A stretch of DNA of 64,000 nucleotides, from the NCBI GenBank assembly GCA_963725315.1, contig CAVRYA010000001.1:62001-126000 (forward strand), written 5' to 3'. Under the pieces are notes generated by a model. That model saw only the letters and a list, made by a program, of their open reading frames with translations. It was not told the origin of the DNA and made no database searches. Both the position numbers and the translations under genes were made by a program. Source of the DNA: JBBRHQ01 sp963725315. GTDB taxonomy: Bacteria; Actinomycetota; Thermoleophilia; Solirubrobacterales; 70-9. This document shows positions 35,634 to 43,952 of the stretch, piece by piece. Positions within the stretch are counted from its first letter, which is position 1, and each line of letters begins with the position of its first letter.

Positions 35634-36022
35634 ATGTCGCAGGAGAACGTGGAGGTCCTTCGGACGGCCTATGCACAGACGAGGGCACGGGGGTCGAGGC
35701 GATCTTGGAGCACGCGACGGAGGACGTCGTTTGGATCAGCGACCCACAGTTTCCCGGCGGGGGGACGCACAAGGGCAAGGAGAACGTGCGGTGGTGGTTG
35801 AACAAAATATGGATCTACGAGGAGGTCTCGATAGACGTCGAGGAGATCATCGACCTCGACGACAGGGCGCGGGGATCACCCGCTGCCACGCTGCCCCCCG
35901 GACGCGCCCAGAGTGGACTGGCTGTGGTGCCACCTGGTTTCGTTCAGGGATGGGATGATCAGCCAGGCGCAAAGCTTCCTCGATAGGCACAGCGCACTCA
36001 AAGCCGCCGGCTGTCGGATTAG
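35634..36022 (+). pseudogene. SnoaL copy with several frameshifts
   Basis: MSQENVEVLRTAYA, then a frame change near 35671 into GTGVEAILEHATEDVVWISD and WWLNKIWIYEEVSIDVEEII. Another change after about 35865 leads to VDWLWCHLVSFRDGMISQAQ SFLDRHSALKAAG, and a missing G near 36009 affects the LSD ending (TAG at 36020). At least three indels; the copy is probably dead, or this stretch is badly sequenced. Confidence 0.7.
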
Positions 36023-36130
36023 CGCCCCCACCCGCCCACATGGCCCCGCGCCCTTGCCCGACCGGGCGTCGACCTCGGCGGCGAAAGGTGGATCTGCGGT
36101 GTTTCGAGCGATGCAAAAAACCGGCCAGGC

Positions 36131-36160
36131 CCCGAGGCCGGGATCTCGCCCGGCCTCGGG
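36131..36160 (-). terminator. Strong hairpin with T-run on the minus strand
   Basis: CCCGAGGCCGGG-ATCTCG-CCCGGCCTCGGG, a perfect 12-bp stem. On the minus strand TTTTTT (complement of 36115-36120) follows 10 nt later. It sits about 70 bp beyond the DUF3303 stop, so a terminator for that gene, and possibly two-way. Confidence 0.7.
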
Positions 36161-36231
36161 TGGACTCACATCAACAGCCTGGCGAGAGCTAAGGCCATTT
36201 CGTGGCCCGTGAGTCGCCGAACGTGGCTATA

Positions 36232-36507
36232 TCAACCAATCGCCTGCATGATGAGCGGCACGGCCTCCTCGACCCTCAGCATCACCTTGCTGTCGTACTC
36301 GACCCACTGCGTGTAGTTCTGCAGGTTCGCGTACACCCCCGCGACATCATCGGTATCGGAAATCACCACGCCGTGGCTGCCGTCGGCAGCCACGTAGTGC
36401 GCCGTCGTGCCCGGTCCGGGACCCTCCTTGGCGAAGACCTCCAACAGCTGCTTGGTCTCCTCGTTGCTGAGGTAGGGCTTGATCTTGTACGTCGTCACGA
36501 AAAGCAT
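36232..36507 (-). CDS. DUF3303-like small protein
   Basis: 91 residues. MLFVTTYKIKPYLSNEETKQ, GTTAHYVAADGSHGVVISDT and VMLRVEEAVPLIMQAIG fit the DUF3303 ferredoxin-like (dimeric alpha/beta barrel) pattern. ATG 36507 is chosen for GAGGGGAG just upstream and for homology starting at MLF. Function unknown. Confidence 0.78.
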   Translation of the reverse strand: MLFVTTYKIKPYLSNEETKQLLEVFAKEGPGPGTTAHYVAADGSHGVVISDTDDVAGVYANLQNYTQWVEYDSKVMLRVEEAVPLIMQAIG

Positions 36508-36605
36508 GCTTCTCCCCTCGCTTGTTGGTCGCATGGCGACCCTATCCGAAAGATCACCACCCGGCGGCGGGGAACTTCTCTGTGGAGAGAGCTCACGCTG
36601 CCCCT

Positions 36606-36795
36606 CGCCATGTCGCTGCTACCGATTCGCCCCCCGGCTACCACCCCGCTTGCTACCGATCAGCTACCGATTCTCAGCGGGGCCGGGTTTCCCAGGCGTG
36701 TGTCGCCGTGCTTGCGAATCCCGGCCTCAGGCGGCGATCTCCCGCCGTGTCGCGGCTTGTCGCGATCTGACGGGGAGACTGAACGAGTCGGGGCG
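36606..36795 (+). repeat. Left-arm att-like repeat, copy 3, abutting intact tRNA-Pro
   Basis: GCTACCGATTCG, then GGCTACCACCCCGCTTGC and TACCGATCAGCTACCGATTC, spacer, TCGCGG iterons, ACGGGGAGACTGAAC and the core TCGGGGCG (36788-36795), which is the 3' end of the tRNA-Pro gene read on the other strand. This is the clearest evidence that the core is the tRNA 3' end. Confidence 0.7.
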
Positions 36796-36862
36796 CCCGG
36801 ATTCGAACCGGGGATCTTTCGGCCCCAAACCGAATGCGATGACCAGGCTTCGCTACGCCCCG
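36788..36862 (-). tRNA. tRNA-Pro (anticodon TGG)
   Basis: Complete 75-nt cloverleaf on the minus strand: acceptor CGGGGCG/CGCCCCG, D-stem GCGA/TCGC, anticodon stem TTCGG/CCGAA with loop TTTGGGG (anticodon TGG), T-arm CCCGGTTCGAATCCGGG, discriminator A. CCA is not encoded. Its 3' end is the presumed integration site for the left-arm repeat. Confidence 0.97.
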
Positions 36863-37515
36863 AGGCGATGGGAGTCTACGGCCCATTCCCGCCGGAGGCG
36901 ATCGATCCATGCCTGCAATTGGGATCGGAATCGAGTGTCGCAGGCGCGGATCGTCAGGACACCGTGCTTGCAGCGCCAGACTCGCCCCGAGAGCTGACCG
37001 CTGTTTGATTTGCGCTGCAGCTCGATGGCATCGGGATCGATTCCCAACGTATCGGCCCAGAACCGGCGCAGCTCACCAACATCCTGATCGGCGTGGAAAT
37101 GCACCGAATACCGAACCGGGTTCCTGGCGCATCGATCGAACCAGTTCCTCGCGAGAACCATCACCGCCGGATCCGAGTTGGCCAAGGACACCCGGTTGCG
37201 ATCCCGCTTGTACCCCTCTCCGATGTACATGCACACGAAATCGCGAAAGGTGGGGTCCTGTTCGTACCGATCGAAAAGCCCTTCGCCTTCCCGGTAGGCG
37301 GCGCGGCGAAGCTCCAAATGCCTGCGATGCATCGCCGCACCCGCCCGGCGCGCGGCAAGCGTCTGATCTTTGGTGGTCGGGATCGGTAGATCGCGCACCC
37401 AGTAGTAGATCGTCGTCCTGGACAGCGCCAGGCGCTCCGCCAGCTCGTCGATCGTCAGCTGCTTCTTGACCCGCATCTCGCGGGCCTTCTCGCGGATGTA
37501 GGCCGGGTGGGCCAT
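36853..37515 (-). CDS. HTH protein with homing-endonuclease-like domain, under a LexA box
   Basis: 220 residues. MRVKKQLTIDELAERLALSR TTIYYWVRDL is an N-terminal helix-turn-helix. FVCMYIGEGYKRDRNRVSLA NSDPAVM and FHADQDVGELRRFWADTLGI in the centre resemble the half-site strands of LAGLIDADG-like DNA-binding folds. The C-terminal CKHGVLTIRACDTRFRSQLQ follows the same pattern. The stop lies inside the 5' end of tRNA-Pro (10-bp overlap). A perfect LexA palindrome sits 3 nt before the start, so expression should follow DNA damage. Likely a DNA-binding or nicking protein; the exact activity is not known. Confidence 0.7.
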   Translation of the reverse strand: MAHPAYIREKAREMRVKKQLTIDELAERLALSRTTIYYWVRDLPIPTTKDQTLAARRAGAAMHRRHLELRRAAYREGEGLFDRYEQDPTFRDFVCMYIGEGYKRDRNRVSLANSDPAVMVLARNWFDRCARNPVRYSVHFHADQDVGELRRFWADTLGIDPDAIELQRKSNSGQLSGRVWRCKHGVLTIRACDTRFRSQLQAWIDRLRREWAVDSHRLGA

Positions 37516-37518
37516 GGA

Positions 37519-37532
37519 CGAACATATGTTCG
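37519..37532. promoter_or_regulatory. LexA (SOS) box
   Basis: CGAACATATGTTCG is a perfect 14-bp palindrome and an exact match to the Gram-positive/actinobacterial SOS consensus CGAAC-N4-GTTCG. On the minus strand it contains TATGTT, a TANNNT -10, ending 5 nt before the ATG at 37515, so LexA would block a leaderless promoter directly. The plus-strand DUF1015 gene starts 42 bp to the right. Confidence 0.8.
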
Positions 37533-37573
37533 CATCCGCCGCGGACGGACCTACCGGGTAGCTTTCGCTCCCG

Positions 37574-38833
37574 ATGGCCGACGTCCGCCCCTTTCCCGCC
37601 CTGCACTACGACCTCGAGCGCGTCTCCTCGCTGGCCGACGTCACCGCTCCTCCCTATGACGTGATCGACGCCGGGCAGCGGGCCGAGCTGCTGGCCCGGT
37701 CGCCCTTCAACGTGGTCGAGGTCGATCTGCCGCAGACCGGAGAGGGCGGCGACCCCTACGAGCACGCGGCGGAGACGATCGCCGAGTGGACGCTCCAGGG
37801 CATCCTCACCCAGGACCGCGAGCCCTCGATCTGGGCGCTGACCCAGGACTACACGTCGCCCGACGGCGCCCAGCACACCCGCCACGGCATCCTCGCCCGG
37901 GTCGGGGTCGAGGACTACGGCCCCGGGCGGGTGCGCCCGCACGAGCGGACCCAGCCCGGCCCGAAGCTCGACCGCCTCAACCTCACCCGCGCCACCCATT
38001 TCAACCTCTCGCCGATCTTCTCCCTCTCGAGCGAGGACGCCTGGCCGCTGGTCGAGCCCGCAACCGGGGATGCGCCCTGGGGCGAGGTCCGCGACGACGA
38101 CGGCACCGTGCACCGGGTCTGGCGGGTCACCGATCCGGAGATCCACGAGGCGGTCGCCTCCCGCCTCACCGATGCCGAGCTGCTGATCGCCGACGGCCAC
38201 CATCGCTACGAGACCGCCCGCGCCTTCATGGAGGAGGTGGGAGGCGAGGGGGCCCACTGCTACACGCTGATGGCGCTGACCGGGCTCGACGATCCCGGCC
38301 TCACCGTCTTCCCCACCCATCGCCTGATCTCCGGGCTGGCCGGCGATACCGAGGGCCAGCAGCGCCTCGGCAACGGCCTGCGCGAGCTGTTCGAGGCCGA
38401 GGAGGTCTCCCTCGAGGAGCTCGACCCCGCGGGCGAGTCAGGGATCGGCGTCTTCGGCTCCTACGATTCCCACCACCGCCGCGGCTTCCGCCTGCGGCTC
38501 AAGGACACCGGCGAGCTCGACCGCCTGCTCCCCGGCAAGCCGCAGGCCTACCGCCACCTCGACGCGGTGATCCTCGAGACCCTGGTGCTGAAGGGGATCC
38601 TCGGGATGAGCGAGGAGGACATCGCCGCCAAGCGCGGGATCGGCTACGCGAAGAGCATCCCCGACTCGCTCGAGCGGCTCGCCGAGGGCGCCTACGACGT
38701 CGCCTTCCTGCTCCGACCCACCCCGGTCGAGCAGGTCCGCGAGGTCGCCGGCTCCGGCGAGACGATGCCGCCGAAGTCCACCTACTTCTTTCCCAAGCTG
38801 CTCTCGGGCCTGGTCTTCAACCCGCTCGACTGA
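37574..38833 (+). CDS. DUF1015 family protein
   Basis: 419 residues. VRPFPALHYDLERVSSLADV TAPPYDVI at the N-terminus, FNVVEVDLPQ, LLIADGHHRYETARAFMEEV near residue 210 and the C-terminal CxxF-like AFLLRPTPVEQVREVAGSGE are the conserved DUF1015 blocks; GHHRYETA is the probable active-site signature. TAGCTT lies 9 nt before the ATG. Its enzymatic role is unsettled in this family. Confidence 0.93.
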   Translation: MADVRPFPALHYDLERVSSLADVTAPPYDVIDAGQRAELLARSPFNVVEVDLPQTGEGGDPYEHAAETIAEWTLQGILTQDREPSIWALTQDYTSPDGAQHTRHGILARVGVEDYGPGRVRPHERTQPGPKLDRLNLTRATHFNLSPIFSLSSEDAWPLVEPATGDAPWGEVRDDDGTVHRVWRVTDPEIHEAVASRLTDAELLIADGHHRYETARAFMEEVGGEGAHCYTLMALTGLDDPGLTVFPTHRLISGLAGDTEGQQRLGNGLRELFEAEEVSLEELDPAGESGIGVFGSYDSHHRRGFRLRLKDTGELDRLLPGKPQAYRHLDAVILETLVLKGILGMSEEDIAAKRGIGYAKSIPDSLERLAEGAYDVAFLLRPTPVEQVREVAGSGETMPPKSTYFFPKLLSGLVFNPLD

Positions 38834-38884
38834 GCCCGCTCCGCCGCCGCCCGGGCCGCGGCGAACCCCGAATAGGATGGGCAC

Positions 38885-39452
38885 GTGGTGAAGATCTACA
38901 CCCGCAAGGGCGACGACGGCACGACCTCGCTCTGGTACGGCGGCCGGGTGCCGAAGTCCGACAGCCGCACCGAGGCATACGGCTCGCTCGACGAGGCGAC
39001 CTCGGCGCTGGGCGCGGCGCGGGCCCTCTGCGGTCCCGGCGAGGAGGAGCTGGCCGGCGACATCCTCGGCCTCCAGGACGCCCTGTTCGTCGCCGGCGCC
39101 GAGCTGGCGACCGCGCCGGAGGCGGCGGAGCGCCTCGAGGACGGCGTCAGCCGGGTCACCGACGCGATGGTGACCGAGCTCGAGGGGCTGATCGACAAAT
39201 ACATGGCGCAGGTCGAGCTGCCGCCGAAGTTCGTGATCCCCGGCGGCACCCGGCTGTCGGCCGCGCTCGACGTCGCCCGGGCGACGATTCGCCGGGCCGA
39301 GCGGCGGGTCTCCGCGCTGGCCGAAGCGGGCGAGCTGGCCGATGACACCGTGATTCGCTTCGTCAACCGCGCCTCCGACCTCGCCTACGCGATGGCCCGT
39401 GCCGCCGACACCGACGACCCGGCCCTGTTCGCGGGCCGCGGAGAAGGGCTGA
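38885..39452 (+). CDS. Cob(I)alamin adenosyltransferase (PduO type), probable frameshift near the end
   Basis: MVKIYTRKGDDGTTSLWYGG is the PduO ATP-binding N-terminus and AALDVARATIRRAERRV the conserved Arg helix; FVNRASDLAYAMARAAD ends the fold. GTG 38885 (or 38888) follows TAGGAT by 6 nt. As written the frame reads on into the next gene. Removing one G from GCGGG at 39431-39435 gives LFAAAEKG and TGA at 39450-39452, 4 nt before the OsmC start and about 188 residues in length, normal for the family. It makes adenosylcobalamin. Confidence 0.88.
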
Positions 39453-39455
39453 GCG

Positions 39456-39857
39456 TTGGTAACCGTCGTCGCGCGGCGCGGCCAGGGCTACGCCCACGAG
39501 GTCGAGATCGAGGGCGGGCACACGCTGGTGATCGACGAGCCGCTCGAGAGCGGCGGCACCGATCAGGGCCCCTCCCCGACCAGGGTGCTGGCCGCCTCGC
39601 TCGCCGCCTGCACCGCGATCACCCTCGAGATGTACGCAGACCGCAAGCAGTGGGCTGTCGGCGACGTCGAGGTCGAGGTCGGGATGGAGTTCAGCGGAGT
39701 CGTGCCCACGGAGTTCACCGTGACCCTGCGCCTGCCGAAGGAGCTCAGCGACGAGCAGCAGGAGCGGATCCGCGTGATCGCCGGCAAGTGCCCCGTCCAC
39801 CGCGCCCTCGAGGCCGAGGGCGGGGTCGAGATCCGCGACCGGATCGAGCTCGTCTAG
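39456..39857 (+). CDS. OsmC-family protein
   Basis: 133 residues from TTG at 39456. LVIDEPLESGGTDQGPSPTR, VLAASLAACTAITLEMYADR contains the first cysteine (LAACT), and RIRVIAGKCPVHRAL the second (GKCPVH), as in thiol peroxidases of the OsmC/Ohr superfamily. Four nt after the corrected adenosyltransferase stop and 4 nt before the SDR gene, so one operon. Confidence 0.92.
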   Translation: MVTVVARRGQGYAHEVEIEGGHTLVIDEPLESGGTDQGPSPTRVLAASLAACTAITLEMYADRKQWAVGDVEVEVGMEFSGVVPTEFTVTLRLPKELSDEQQERIRVIAGKCPVHRALEAEGGVEIRDRIELV

Positions 39858-39861
39858 GCGG

Positions 39862-40662
39862 ATGGACCTCGGCCTGGCCGACCGCAGCTGCGTCGTCACC
39901 GGGGCCAGCCGGGGGATCGGGCTCGAGACCGCCCGCCAGCTCTGCGCCGAGGGAGCGAACGTGCTGCTCGTCGCGCGCGACCCCGAGACGCTGGCCGCGG
40001 CCGCGGCCGAGGCGGGAGCCGCCGGCGGCCAGGCGGCGCCCCTTGCCCTCGACATCACCGCAGAGGACTCCGGCGAGCGGATGCTGGCTGCGGCGAGTGA
40101 GCGATTCGGCGGCCTCGACGTGCTCGTCAACAACGCCGGCGTCGCCAAGTGGCGCCGGCTCGAGGAGGTGCCGGAGGAGGACTGGCGCCTGCAGTACGAG
40201 CTCAACGTGATCGCCCCGCTGCGGGCGATGCGCGCGGCCCTGCCCGGGATGGCCGAGCGCGGCTGGGGCCGGGTCGTAAACGTCTGCTCGACCGCCGGCA
40301 AGCGTCCCTCCGCGGCGATGCCCGAGTACTCGGTGGCGAAGGCGGCCGAGCTCTCGCTCTCGCGGCTCTTCGCCGACCGCTACGCCGGCCAGGGGGTGCT
40401 GGTCAACGCGGTCTGCCCGGGGCCGACGACCTCGGAGATGTGGATGGAGCCGGGCGGCCTGCTCGACCAGTCACAGGAGATGTCGGGCGCCGGCAGCCGC
40501 GAGGCGGCGCTCGAGGAGGCCGGCGCCAAGCGCCCGATCGGCCGCCTTGCCGAGGTGGGCGAGATCGCCGCCGCGATCGTCTTCCTCTGCTCCGAGCGCG
40601 CCTCATACGTCGCCGGCGCCGCCTGGAGCGTCGACGGCGGCACCGTGCAGGTGATCATCTGA
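39862..40662 (+). CDS. Short-chain dehydrogenase/reductase
   Basis: 266 residues. TGASRGIGLETARQL (cofactor loop), LVNNAGVAKW, the catalytic STAGKRPSAAMPEYSVAKAA (Ser...Tyr-x-x-x-Lys) and VCPGPTTSEMW are all in place. The C-terminus ends SVDGGTVQVII. The first loop has Arg after Ser, which usually goes with NADP(H). Substrate unknown. Confidence 0.94.
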   Translation: MDLGLADRSCVVTGASRGIGLETARQLCAEGANVLLVARDPETLAAAAAEAGAAGGQAAPLALDITAEDSGERMLAAASERFGGLDVLVNNAGVAKWRRLEEVPEEDWRLQYELNVIAPLRAMRAALPGMAERGWGRVVNVCSTAGKRPSAAMPEYSVAKAAELSLSRLFADRYAGQGVLVNAVCPGPTTSEMWMEPGGLLDQSQEMSGAGSREAALEEAGAKRPIGRLAEVGEIAAAIVFLCSERASYVAGAAWSVDGGTVQVII

Positions 40663-40710
40663 GCGAGCGACCTCCGCCGGCTGCTTCTCTCACCCGAGGA
40701 GGCCGCGACG

Positions 40711-41236
40711 ATGGAGGCCCACGGCGCCACCGACGCCGCCGTGCTGCTGGCGCTCTACGGCTGGCCCGACGACCCGGGCCTGATCTTCACCGAGCGCCGC
40801 GCCGACCTGCGCCGCCACGCCGGGGAGATCTCCTTCCCCGGCGGGCGCCAGGACCACCCCGGCGAGGACCTGCTCGAGACCGCCCTGCGCGAGGCCGAGG
40901 AGGAGATCGGCCTCGACCCGGCAGCGGTCGAGGTGATCGGGGCGCTGCCACCGATCGGCGACCTTCGTCACCTCCTACAAGGTCCACCCCTTCGTCGGCC
41001 TGGTCGGCCACCCCCGCGACCTCGGCCTCGAGCCGAGCCCGGCGGAGGTCGAGACCGTGCTCACCTTCTCGCTCGAGGTGCTGCGCGAAGGGTTCGGCAT
41101 GCGCCGCCTGGTCCGACGGGGCGTCCCGATCCGCACCCCGACCTTCACGGTCGAGGAGCACCTGATCTGGGGCGCGACCGCGCGGATCCTCGGCGACCTG
41201 CTCGAGCGCCTCGACGCCCGGCCGAGCAGCTCCTAG
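40711..41236 (+). CDS. Nudix hydrolase, CoA-pyrophosphatase-like, one frameshift
   Basis: ATG 40711 after GAGGAGG. HAGEISFPGGRQDHPGEDLL then ETALREAEEEIGL is a full Nudix box (Gx5Ex7REUxEExGU) with the FPGG element of CoA-type members. One extra G near 40958-40960 shifts the frame; corrected, it continues TFVTSYKVHPFVGLVGHPRD and HLIWGATARILGDLLERLD to TAG at 41234. 174 residues. Convergent stop overlap with the rhodanese gene. Confidence 0.88.
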
Positions 41237-42076
41237 ACGTCCTTCTCGATCGGGACGCTGACCAGGTTGCCCCACTCGGTCCAGGAGCCGTCGTAGTTCT
41301 TGACGTCGCCCTCGCCGAGCAGCTCGTGCAGGACGAACCAGGTGTGAGCCGAGCGCTCGCCGATCCGGCAGTAGGCGATGATCGGCTTGCCGTCGGAGAT
41401 CACGCCCTTCGAGGTGTAGAGGTCGCGCAGCTCCTCGGCGGACTTGAAGGTGCCGTCCTCGTTGACCGCCTGCGCCCAGGGGACCGAGGCGGCGCCGGGG
41501 ATGTGGCCGGCCCGCTGCGCGCCCTCCTGCTCGTAGCCGGCCATCGCGATCAGCTCGCCCGAGAACTCCTGCGGGCTGCGGACGTCGACCAGATTGGTCG
41601 AGGCGCCGAGGGCCCCGGCGACCTCGTCGCGCTTGGCGCGGATGCTCTCGTCGCCCGCCCGGGCGCGTGAAGGTGGCGGCGCCGTAGTCGGGGACCTCGG
41701 TCACCGTCTCGCGGTCCTCGGCGATCCACTTCTCGCGCGGGCCGTTGATCAGCTTCACCCTGTCGTGGCCGTAGTAGAGGAAGTACCAGTAGGTGTAGGC
41801 GGCGAACCAGTTGTTGCGATCGCCATAGAGGACGACGGTGTGGTCGTTGGTGATCCCGCGGCTGCCCATCAGCTCGCCGAAGGCCTCGGGGTCGAGGAAG
41901 TCGCGCTTGACCTGGTCCTGGAGGTCGAGCTTCCAGTCGAAGCCGATCGCGCCGGGGATGTGCGCCTCGGCGTACAGCGCCGGGTTCTCGTCCACCTCGA
42001 CGATCCGGATCGAGTCGTCATCGAGGTGCTCGGCGACCCAATCGGTCTCCACCAGCACGTCGTTTGCGTAGCCCAT
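41233..42076 (-). CDS. Thiosulfate/3-mercaptopyruvate sulfurtransferase (two rhodanese domains), one frameshift
   Basis: ATG 42076 after GGAGGT. The first rhodanese domain (EVDENPALYAEAHIPGAIGF, TVVLYGDRNNWFAAYTYWYF) lacks the catalytic Cys as usual. After one extra base at 41653-41664 the second domain continues DESIRAKRDEVAGALGASTN, LVDVRSPQEFSGE and IIAYCRIGERSAHTWF with the active-site Cys. About 280 residues corrected. It transfers sulfane sulfur to cyanide or thiols. Confidence 0.9.
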
Positions 42077-42198
42077 CCCGAACCTCCGCGAAGTCGTGTG
42101 ATCGCTGATTACCGAATCCTTTCCGAGCCTAGTCCTTTGGAATCGCGGGCGCTCCGCCGTATTCCGGGCTGGGGCCTGGACGATCGACGGCCGACTTC

Positions 42199-42687
42199 CT
42201 ACCCGGTGAGCCCGATCGCCGCTGCGGCCATCTCCCCCGCCCAGCCCCGCGGGTCGGCGGGGTCGGCGGTGACGATCTCGACCGGGATCCGCCACGTCCG
42301 CGACGCCGCCCGCACGATCTCCGCCCGCCCTCCAGCACCTCCGGCGCGACCGTCCCGGCCGCCTCGTAGAGGAAGCCGCGGACCGGCGTGTCGACGAGGC
42401 GCTCGAGCAGGGCCTCCAGACGCGGGCCGTGGATCGCGGCAACCTCCTCGGCCTCGCCCGACCGCCGAGCCCAGCAGCCAGGCGACCACGGCGACGTCGC
42501 CGACCAGGTCGAGAACGGTCCCCGGGCGCTCGGGATCGGCGAGCGCCGGCTCGATCCCGGCGGCGGCGATCTCCGCCAGCCCGGACTCGGTGCGCGAGGT
42601 GCCGCGGACCGCCCAGCCGCGCTCGACCATCTGAACCCCCAGCGACCTGCCGCGGCAGCCGCAGCCGACGATCAGCGCCCGCGCCAC
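42199..42687 (-). CDS. Rossmann-fold NAD(P)-binding protein with compensating frameshifts
   Basis: MARALIVGCGCRGRSLGVQM is a GxGxxG-type start. As written, residues about 76-120 are an Arg/Gly-rich nonsense stretch. Removing one G near 42456-42459 and adding one near 42322-42326 gives GEAEEVAAIHGPRLEALLER and LVDTPVRGFLYEAAGTVAPE in their place, then the original frame resumes at AEIVRAASRTWRIPVEIV. About 162 residues. Related to short YeeZ-like epimerase/dehydratase-type proteins; substrate unknown. Confidence 0.7.
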   Translation of the reverse strand: MARALIVGCGCRGRSLGVQMVERGWAVRGTSRTESGLAEIAAAGIEPALADPERPGTVLDLVGDVAVVAWLLGSAVGRGRGGCRDPRPASGGPARAPRRHAGPRLPLRGGRDGRAGGAGGRAEIVRAASRTWRIPVEIVTADPADPRGWAGEMAAAAIGLTG

Positions 42688-42694
42688 CTGCCGC

Positions 42695-42988
42695 TCAGGC
42701 CGCTCCGAAGGGGCCGCGACCGCGCAGGCGGTTGACTTCGTCCTCGGCGACCTTCTGCCGCAGCTCGCGCTCGGTCAGCTCGGGAGCCCCCCGCCGCCGG
42801 CGCATCTCGTTCTGGGCGTCGATCATCTGCTGGATGTCGTCGAGCTCCAGCTCCGCCTCCACCTCGGGCGAGCGGGTCGGCTTCCAGTCGACCAGGTCGG
42901 CGCCGCTGCCGGGGTAGAAGTGGCCAACCAGGAGCAGCACGCCGATCAGGAATGCGAGGATCGCCAGCGTCGCCAGAATGAACCCCAC
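42695..42988 (-). CDS. Small single-helix membrane protein
   Basis: 97 residues from GTG 42988: one membrane helix (VGFILATLAILAFLIGVLLL) and a charged cytosolic tail (LDDIQQMIDAQNEMRRRRGA, RELRQKVAEDEVNRLRGRGP) likely to be a coiled coil. TATCCT lies 6 nt before the start, a leaderless arrangement; a longer frame upstream merely translates the hairpin repeat. Seven nt before the Rossmann-protein start. Confidence 0.65.
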   Translation of the reverse strand: MGFILATLAILAFLIGVLLLVGHFYPGSGADLVDWKPTRSPEVEAELELDDIQQMIDAQNEMRRRRGAPELTERELRQKVAEDEVNRLRGRGPFGAA

Positions 42989-43020
42989 GGGGCCAGGATA
43001 GGGCGTGGCGGGGCGAGGAA

Positions 43021-43079
43021 CAACTTGCGGCGGCTTCGCCGCCTTACATGCCTGTGCCGGCGCTAACACCGCGCCGGCG
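43021..43079. repeat. Single copy of the double-hairpin repeat
   Basis: GGCGGCTTCGCCGCC (6-bp stem) and GCCGGCGC-TAACACC-GCGCCGGC (8-bp stem) joined by TTACATGCCTGT. Same as the unit repeated three times at 55269-55470, one base different in the linker. It again lies between two divergent genes. Confidence 0.8.
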
Positions 43080-43106
43080 GACAGTATTGGTTAGCCTCGC
43101 CCGGGC

Positions 43107-43901
43107 ATGCCTGCGCAGGACCTATCGAGCGTCGACGGCGAGATCCTCCCCACGGCCGAGGCGACGGTGCCGCTCAAGGACGACGGCCTCTACCGCGGCG
43201 ACGGCGCCTTCGAGGTGATCCGCCTCTACGGCGGCACGCCGTTCGCCCTCGGCGAGCACCTCGACCGCCTCGAGCGCTCGGCGAAGGCGGTCCGGCTCGC
43301 CTTCGACCGAGCCGCCCTGGAGGCCGAGATCGCGGCGCTGCTGGCCGAGCACGGCGAGGGCGAGGCACAGCTGAGGCTGATCGTCACCCGCGCGGGCCGG
43401 CGGATCGCCGCCACCGAGCCGCTGCCCGAGCACGCCGAGACCGTCGCCCTCGCCGCAGTCACCTACAGCCCGTCCGTGATCCTCAACGGGGTCAAGTCGC
43501 TCTCCTACGCCGCCAACATGCAGGCGACGCGGCTGGCGCAGGAGGCGGGGGGCGACGAGGCGGTGCTGATCACCCCCACCGGGACGGTGCTCGAGGCCCC
43601 CACCTCCACCCTTTTCTGGGTCTCGGCCGAGGACGGGACCCTGCGCACCACCGAGCTGGATGCCGGCGTGCTTCAGTCGATCACCCGCGAGCGCCTGATC
43701 GAGGAGATGCACGTCGAGGAGGGCTCCTTCGGGATCGACGACCTGCGAGCCGCCCGGGAGGCATTCCTGGCCTCCACGGTGCGCGAGGTGCAGGCAGTCT
43801 CCTCGCTGGACGGCCGCCCCTACCCAGCCGTCCGGGGGCCCCGCACCGAGGAGGCCGCCGCCGCCTTCGGCGGGGTGCTCGAGCGCCAGCTCGGGAGCTG
43901 A
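43107..43901 (+). CDS. Class IV (fold-type IV PLP) aminotransferase / aminodeoxychorismate-lyase-like
   Basis: 264 residues. LYRGDGAFEVIRLYGGTPFA and HLDRLERSAKAVRL open the fold; VKSLSYAANMQATRLAQEAG carries the PLP-binding Lys; LEAPTSTLFWV and GVLQSITRERLIE are the phosphate-binding and C-terminal motifs. It could be a branched-chain or D-amino acid aminotransferase or 4-amino-4-deoxychorismate lyase; sequence alone does not decide. TAGCCT is 9 nt before the ATG. Confidence 0.9.
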   Translation: MPAQDLSSVDGEILPTAEATVPLKDDGLYRGDGAFEVIRLYGGTPFALGEHLDRLERSAKAVRLAFDRAALEAEIAALLAEHGEGEAQLRLIVTRAGRRIAATEPLPEHAETVALAAVTYSPSVILNGVKSLSYAANMQATRLAQEAGGDEAVLITPTGTVLEAPTSTLFWVSAEDGTLRTTELDAGVLQSITRERLIEEMHVEEGSFGIDDLRAAREAFLASTVREVQAVSSLDGRPYPAVRGPRTEEAAAAFGGVLERQLGS

Positions 43902-43952
43902 GGCGAGGGCCGCGTCCCGCCTGGCGCGCCGCGTCGGATAGCCTCGCGGCGG

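Noticed and set aside
38885..40210. A 441-codon protein joining cobalamin adenosyltransferase to a long Arg-rich tail
   Set aside because: The tail is the OsmC and SDR genes read out of frame; a one-base correction gives a normal length and stop.
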